64,000 bases of DNA. Origin: Sphingobium herbicidovorans. Lineage in GTDB: Bacteria > Pseudomonadota > Alphaproteobacteria > Sphingomonadales > Sphingomonadaceae. This document shows positions 61,693 to 64,000 of the stretch, piece after piece. The DNA lies in contig NZ_CP020539.1 of the NCBI RefSeq assembly GCF_002080435.1, positions 310,001-374,000 on the forward strand, given 5' to 3'. The notes beneath the pieces were generated by a model. That model was not told where the DNA came from. It saw only the letters and a program-made list of their open reading frames with translations, and ran no database searches. The translations under genes were made by a program, and so were the position numbers. Within the stretch, counting starts at the first letter, position 1; each line of letters begins with the position of its first letter.

Positions 61693-62525
61693 GTACGACC
61701 CTTCGCTTTGCGGGGCATCTGGGCCTTAGTGCGCCTGATCGGCCGCTGCTCGCGCATCTTGGACGTTCGGTCGATCCGCTGGATCAGATCGATGCGCTGG
61801 CCGATCACGGCCTTGCCGGGGTGCAGGACCTGCTCCTGAAGCTGCGGCCGGCCATGCAGCAGGCTGCCATGGCGGAACGGATGGCGCGGCGTGGGCTTCA
61901 TCTTTCCAGTTTCGGCGGCGATCCGATGCACTGGAACCTGCCATTGTGGAGCGCGCAGGATGACGTTGGCCGGGAAGCCCTTCAAGAAAGCGTCGCGGCA
62001 AGCTGTGTCCTTGCTGAACGCTTCGGCGGTGCCGGGGCGGTCTGTGTCGCCGGGTTAGACCCCGAACGGTCGCGCCAGTCGCAGCTGGTGGCGATGACCG
62101 AAAATCTGAAGCGCCATGGCGAGGCCGCGGTGCGCGGGGGCCTGGTTCTGCTGGTCGAACCGATTGCGCCTGCGCGCATCCCGGGCCTGCTGATCGACCG
62201 GCTGGAGGATGCGATCGCCATGGTGCGCGCGGTTGCGACGCCGTCCGTGCGGCTGCTGTTCGATACCGGCCACGTCGCGATGATGGGCCATGATGTGCCA
62301 GCCGCCTTGGCGGATTGCGCGGCGGACATCGGACTTATCCAGTTCGCCGACATACCGGATCGTGTCGATCCCGGCCTTGGCCAGCTGGACTGGGCCGCCA
62401 TTCAACGACAGGTCGCGAAGCATCAATATCGCGGCATCGTTGAACTGGAGTTTGAACCAGTAGATCCGACAGCGGAAGGCGAAGTACGGATGTTGGAACG
62501 ACTCAAGCGCATCTTCGCAGCTTGA
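61689..62525 (+). CDS. sugar isomerase/epimerase-like TIM-barrel protein
   Basis: A 278-aa protein of the xylose-isomerase-like barrel (AP endonuclease family 2): GGAGAVCVAGLDPERS, LVLLVEPIAPARIPG, LLFDTGHVAMMGHD and RGIVELEFEPV show the metal-binding Glu/Asp/His positions. Resembles hydroxypyruvate isomerase. Last gene of the overlapping block; a 130-base gap separates it from the ferredoxin. Confidence 0.83.
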   Translation: MSTTLRFAGHLGLSAPDRPLLAHLGRSVDPLDQIDALADHGLAGVQDLLLKLRPAMQQAAMAERMARRGLHLSSFGGDPMHWNLPLWSAQDDVGREALQESVAASCVLAERFGGAGAVCVAGLDPERSRQSQLVAMTENLKRHGEAAVRGGLVLLVEPIAPARIPGLLIDRLEDAIAMVRAVATPSVRLLFDTGHVAMMGHDVPAALADCAADIGLIQFADIPDRVDPGLGQLDWAAIQRQVAKHQYRGIVELEFEPVDPTAEGEVRMLERLKRIFAA

Positions 62526-62655
62526 CCCACCGCCCGTCCGTCCGGGCAATGTCCTGATCGGCTCCTTATGGCTGCATATGTTGATATGTCGCCATGGGCC
62601 TGGCCCAGCCGTGCTGGTAAATAGCCGGTAACAACCGATCAGGAGAGTATGCCCG

Positions 62656-62862
62656 ATGCGCGTGATCGCGAACATGAATGTCTGCCAGGGTCATGCCCGA
62701 TGTGAAGACATCTGCCCGGAAGTCTTCTCGACAGATGCCGTGGAAGGCAAGGTAGTCATAGAACAGCCCGAATTCCCACCAGAACTGGAAGAAAAGGTGA
62801 GGATGGCGGTCCGCAACTGTCCCGAAGGCGCCCTGCGCATTGCGAAAGGGACGGGTGAATGA
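62656..62862 (+). CDS. P450-associated ferredoxin
   Basis: A 68-aa single-domain iron-sulfur protein with C10-x2-H13-x2-C16-x3-C20-P and C55-P. This is the 3Fe-4S/4Fe-4S type used as electron donor to cytochromes P450, with His where a second Cys would be; C20 is an extra Cys over most P450 partners. It overlaps the P450 gene by ATGA, so partner choice is clear. Ribosome site: AGGAG at 62641. Confidence 0.9.
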   Translation: MRVIANMNVCQGHARCEDICPEVFSTDAVEGKVVIEQPEFPPELEEKVRMAVRNCPEGALRIAKGTGE

Positions 62863-64000
62863 GCTTCTATCCGCAATCGACAGATCATGTTCCATCAGAT
62901 CTGATCGTTGACTTTGATTTTTTCGAAGTGCCTGCTGATGTGTCCGATCCGGTCGACATCTGGCACGGGTTGGTGCGCCGGGGTGCGCCGCCCATCTTCT
63001 ACACGCCGCGCAATGGCGGGCATTGGGTGTTCCTGCGCTATAGCGACATTGCCGAGGCATATCGGAATCACGAGATATTTTCGACGCACAAGGCGCAGAT
63101 ACCGCCGCTGGAGCCTTATCCTGTGCTCCAGCCCAATGGCGTTGATCCGCCGCAACACGATGTCTTTCGCAAGATCCTGGCGCCGATGTTCACACCGCTT
63201 GCCGTCCGGCGGATGACCGAGGGATTGCAGCATCGTGCGGAAGGACTGATTTCCGGTTTCGCGAGCAAGGGCGGATGTGACTTCGTCAAGGATTATGCCG
63301 CCAAGTTCCCGACTGGAACCTTCCTTGAACTGTTCGGCCTGCCCGAAGCGCGGCTGCCGGAATTCCTGCGCATTTCCGATACCTTTTTCCGCAGCACCGA
63401 CCCGGACGTCAGGGCGGCGAACCTGCTGGAGATTTTCGAGGTTCTGGAGGAACTGTTTCGCGAAAAGGAACGCAATCCGGGCAATGATATCGCATCGACC
63501 GTGGTGCAGTCGCGCGATGCGGACGGCAATCCTTTCCCGTGGGAAGACATCATCAACTGTGGTTTTCTGTTGTTCGTTGCCGGCCTGGATACAGTCACGA
63601 ACACCATGGCCTATGTCTGGCGTTATCTCGCGACTTCGCCGGACGCGCGCCAGAAGTTCCGCGATCGCCTGGACGATCCGTCAGCATTCCTGCTGGCGAT
63701 AGAGGAATTGATGCGGATCAACGCGGTGTCCAGCATCTATCGTCGGGTGACGCATGATTGCGAGTTCAAGGGCGTGCAGTTCCGGCGCAACGATCGCGTG
63801 GTCCTGCCAAACACGGTGGCGAACCGCGACCCGTCGATATTCAGGGACCCGCAGACGATCGACCTTGATCGCAAGGTGAACAATCATGTCACCTTCGGCC
63901 TTGGCCCCCATCGCTGCATCGGATCGCACCTCGCCAAGCGGGAAATCATGATTTCGCTGCAGGAGTGGCTGCGCCACATTCCGGAGTTTGAGCTGGACCC
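62859..64000 (+). CDS. cytochrome P450, cut by the right edge
   Basis: The gene starts with an ATG overlapping the ferredoxin stop and stays open to the end of the window (380 codons seen). I-helix FVAGLDTVTNTMAYVWRY, K-helix ELMRINAVSSIYRR (ExxR), and the heme loop FGLGPHRCIGSHLA with Cys at about residue 353 identify it. Acid-rich N-terminus without membrane anchor is the bacterial soluble class. About 20-30 residues are missing. Hydroxylation of a hydrophobic substrate is implied, with the ferredoxin as donor; no reductase is in view. Confidence 0.93.
   Translation, partial: MSFYPQSTDHVPSDLIVDFDFFEVPADVSDPVDIWHGLVRRGAPPIFYTPRNGGHWVFLRYSDIAEAYRNHEIFSTHKAQIPPLEPYPVLQPNGVDPPQHDVFRKILAPMFTPLAVRRMTEGLQHRAEGLISGFASKGGCDFVKDYAAKFPTGTFLELFGLPEARLPEFLRISDTFFRSTDPDVRAANLLEIFEVLEELFREKERNPGNDIASTVVQSRDADGNPFPWEDIINCGFLLFVAGLDTVTNTMAYVWRYLATSPDARQKFRDRLDDPSAFLLAIEELMRINAVSSIYRRVTHDCEFKGVQFRRNDRVVLPNTVANRDPSIFRDPQTIDLDRKVNNHVTFGLGPHRCIGSHLAKREIMISLQEWLRHIPEFELD

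Noticed and set aside
1..64000. CRISPR array, insertion sequence, prophage or integrase
   Set aside because: No regularly spaced repeats, transposase, integrase, phage gene or attachment-site duplication were recognised on either strand.

Overview
The window looks like part of the chromosome, or a large replicon, of a sphingomonad alphaproteobacterium. The assignment is an inference from GC-rich coding bias, two Sphingomonas-type TonB-dependent receptors, a dense set of catabolic genes, alphaproteobacterial-type promoters, and an intergenic inverted repeat that contains the hallmark GAGCTTGTCGAAGGGC core. Sphingobium or Novosphingobium is plausible, but the genus cannot be fixed from the sequence alone. 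No rRNA, tRNA, CRISPR array, transposase or phage gene was recognised.

Layout. Positions 1-2.5 kb hold an APH-type kinase followed by an uncharacterised HxD...H protein. Positions 2.6-10 kb hold an RND multidrug efflux operon on the minus strand: TetR, a small protein with an apparent frameshift, MFP, RND permease and NodT-type channel. It carries matching operator palindromes and a TTGACG promoter. Positions 10-16.3 kb are mostly housekeeping or unknown: an Hsp70-like YegD protein, small conserved proteins, a GlcG-type protein, a 518-aa secreted protein, and a roxA-rluE pair for ribosome modification. Positions 16.4-20.8 kb hold a siderophore-type TonB receptor behind a Fur-like palindrome, one SDR and two TetR regulators. 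Positions 21-28 kb hold a three-domain LplT-PlsC-acyl-ligase fusion, an Lrp regulator diverging from phenylalanine hydroxylase and HPPD, a glutathione transferase broken by an in-frame amber codon, and a hemerythrin-like protein.

From 28.5 kb to the right edge the window is essentially a catabolic island. It holds eight classical SDRs (nine in the whole window) and one extended SDR, a Gfo/Idh/MocA protein coupled to a Coq4-like protein, and an EthD gene with an apparent one-base frameshift. It also holds a sulfotransferase coupled to a haloalkane dehalogenase, a cyclase-family hydrolase, a TonB receptor, a GFA protein, and a 3-ketosteroid-dehydrogenase-like flavoprotein coupled to an NTF2-fold protein. 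A GMC oxidoreductase, SRPBCC and SnoaL proteins, and AraC, TetR and LysR regulators complete this part. The rightmost operon (55.3-64 kb) runs quinone oxidoreductase, FadJ-like, acyl-CoA dehydrogenase, APH kinase, epoxide-hydrolase-like protein, TIM-barrel isomerase, ferredoxin and cytochrome P450. The P450 is cut by the window edge.

How the genes may work together (inference): a bulky polycyclic or terpenoid/steroid-like hydrophobic compound enters by the TonB receptor. It is oxidised by P450/ferredoxin, GMC, SDRs and the KstD-like enzyme, isomerised or dehydrated by NTF2-fold proteins, and its side chain or ring-opened acids are degraded by CoA-dependent beta-oxidation. Hydroxyl groups may be activated by phosphorylation (kinase plus ACAD) or sulfonation. 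No substrate can be proven from the sequence. Three genes have apparent disruptions (8.6-9.0, 26.9-27.5 and 31.4-32.1 kb), which may be true pseudogenes or sequencing errors.
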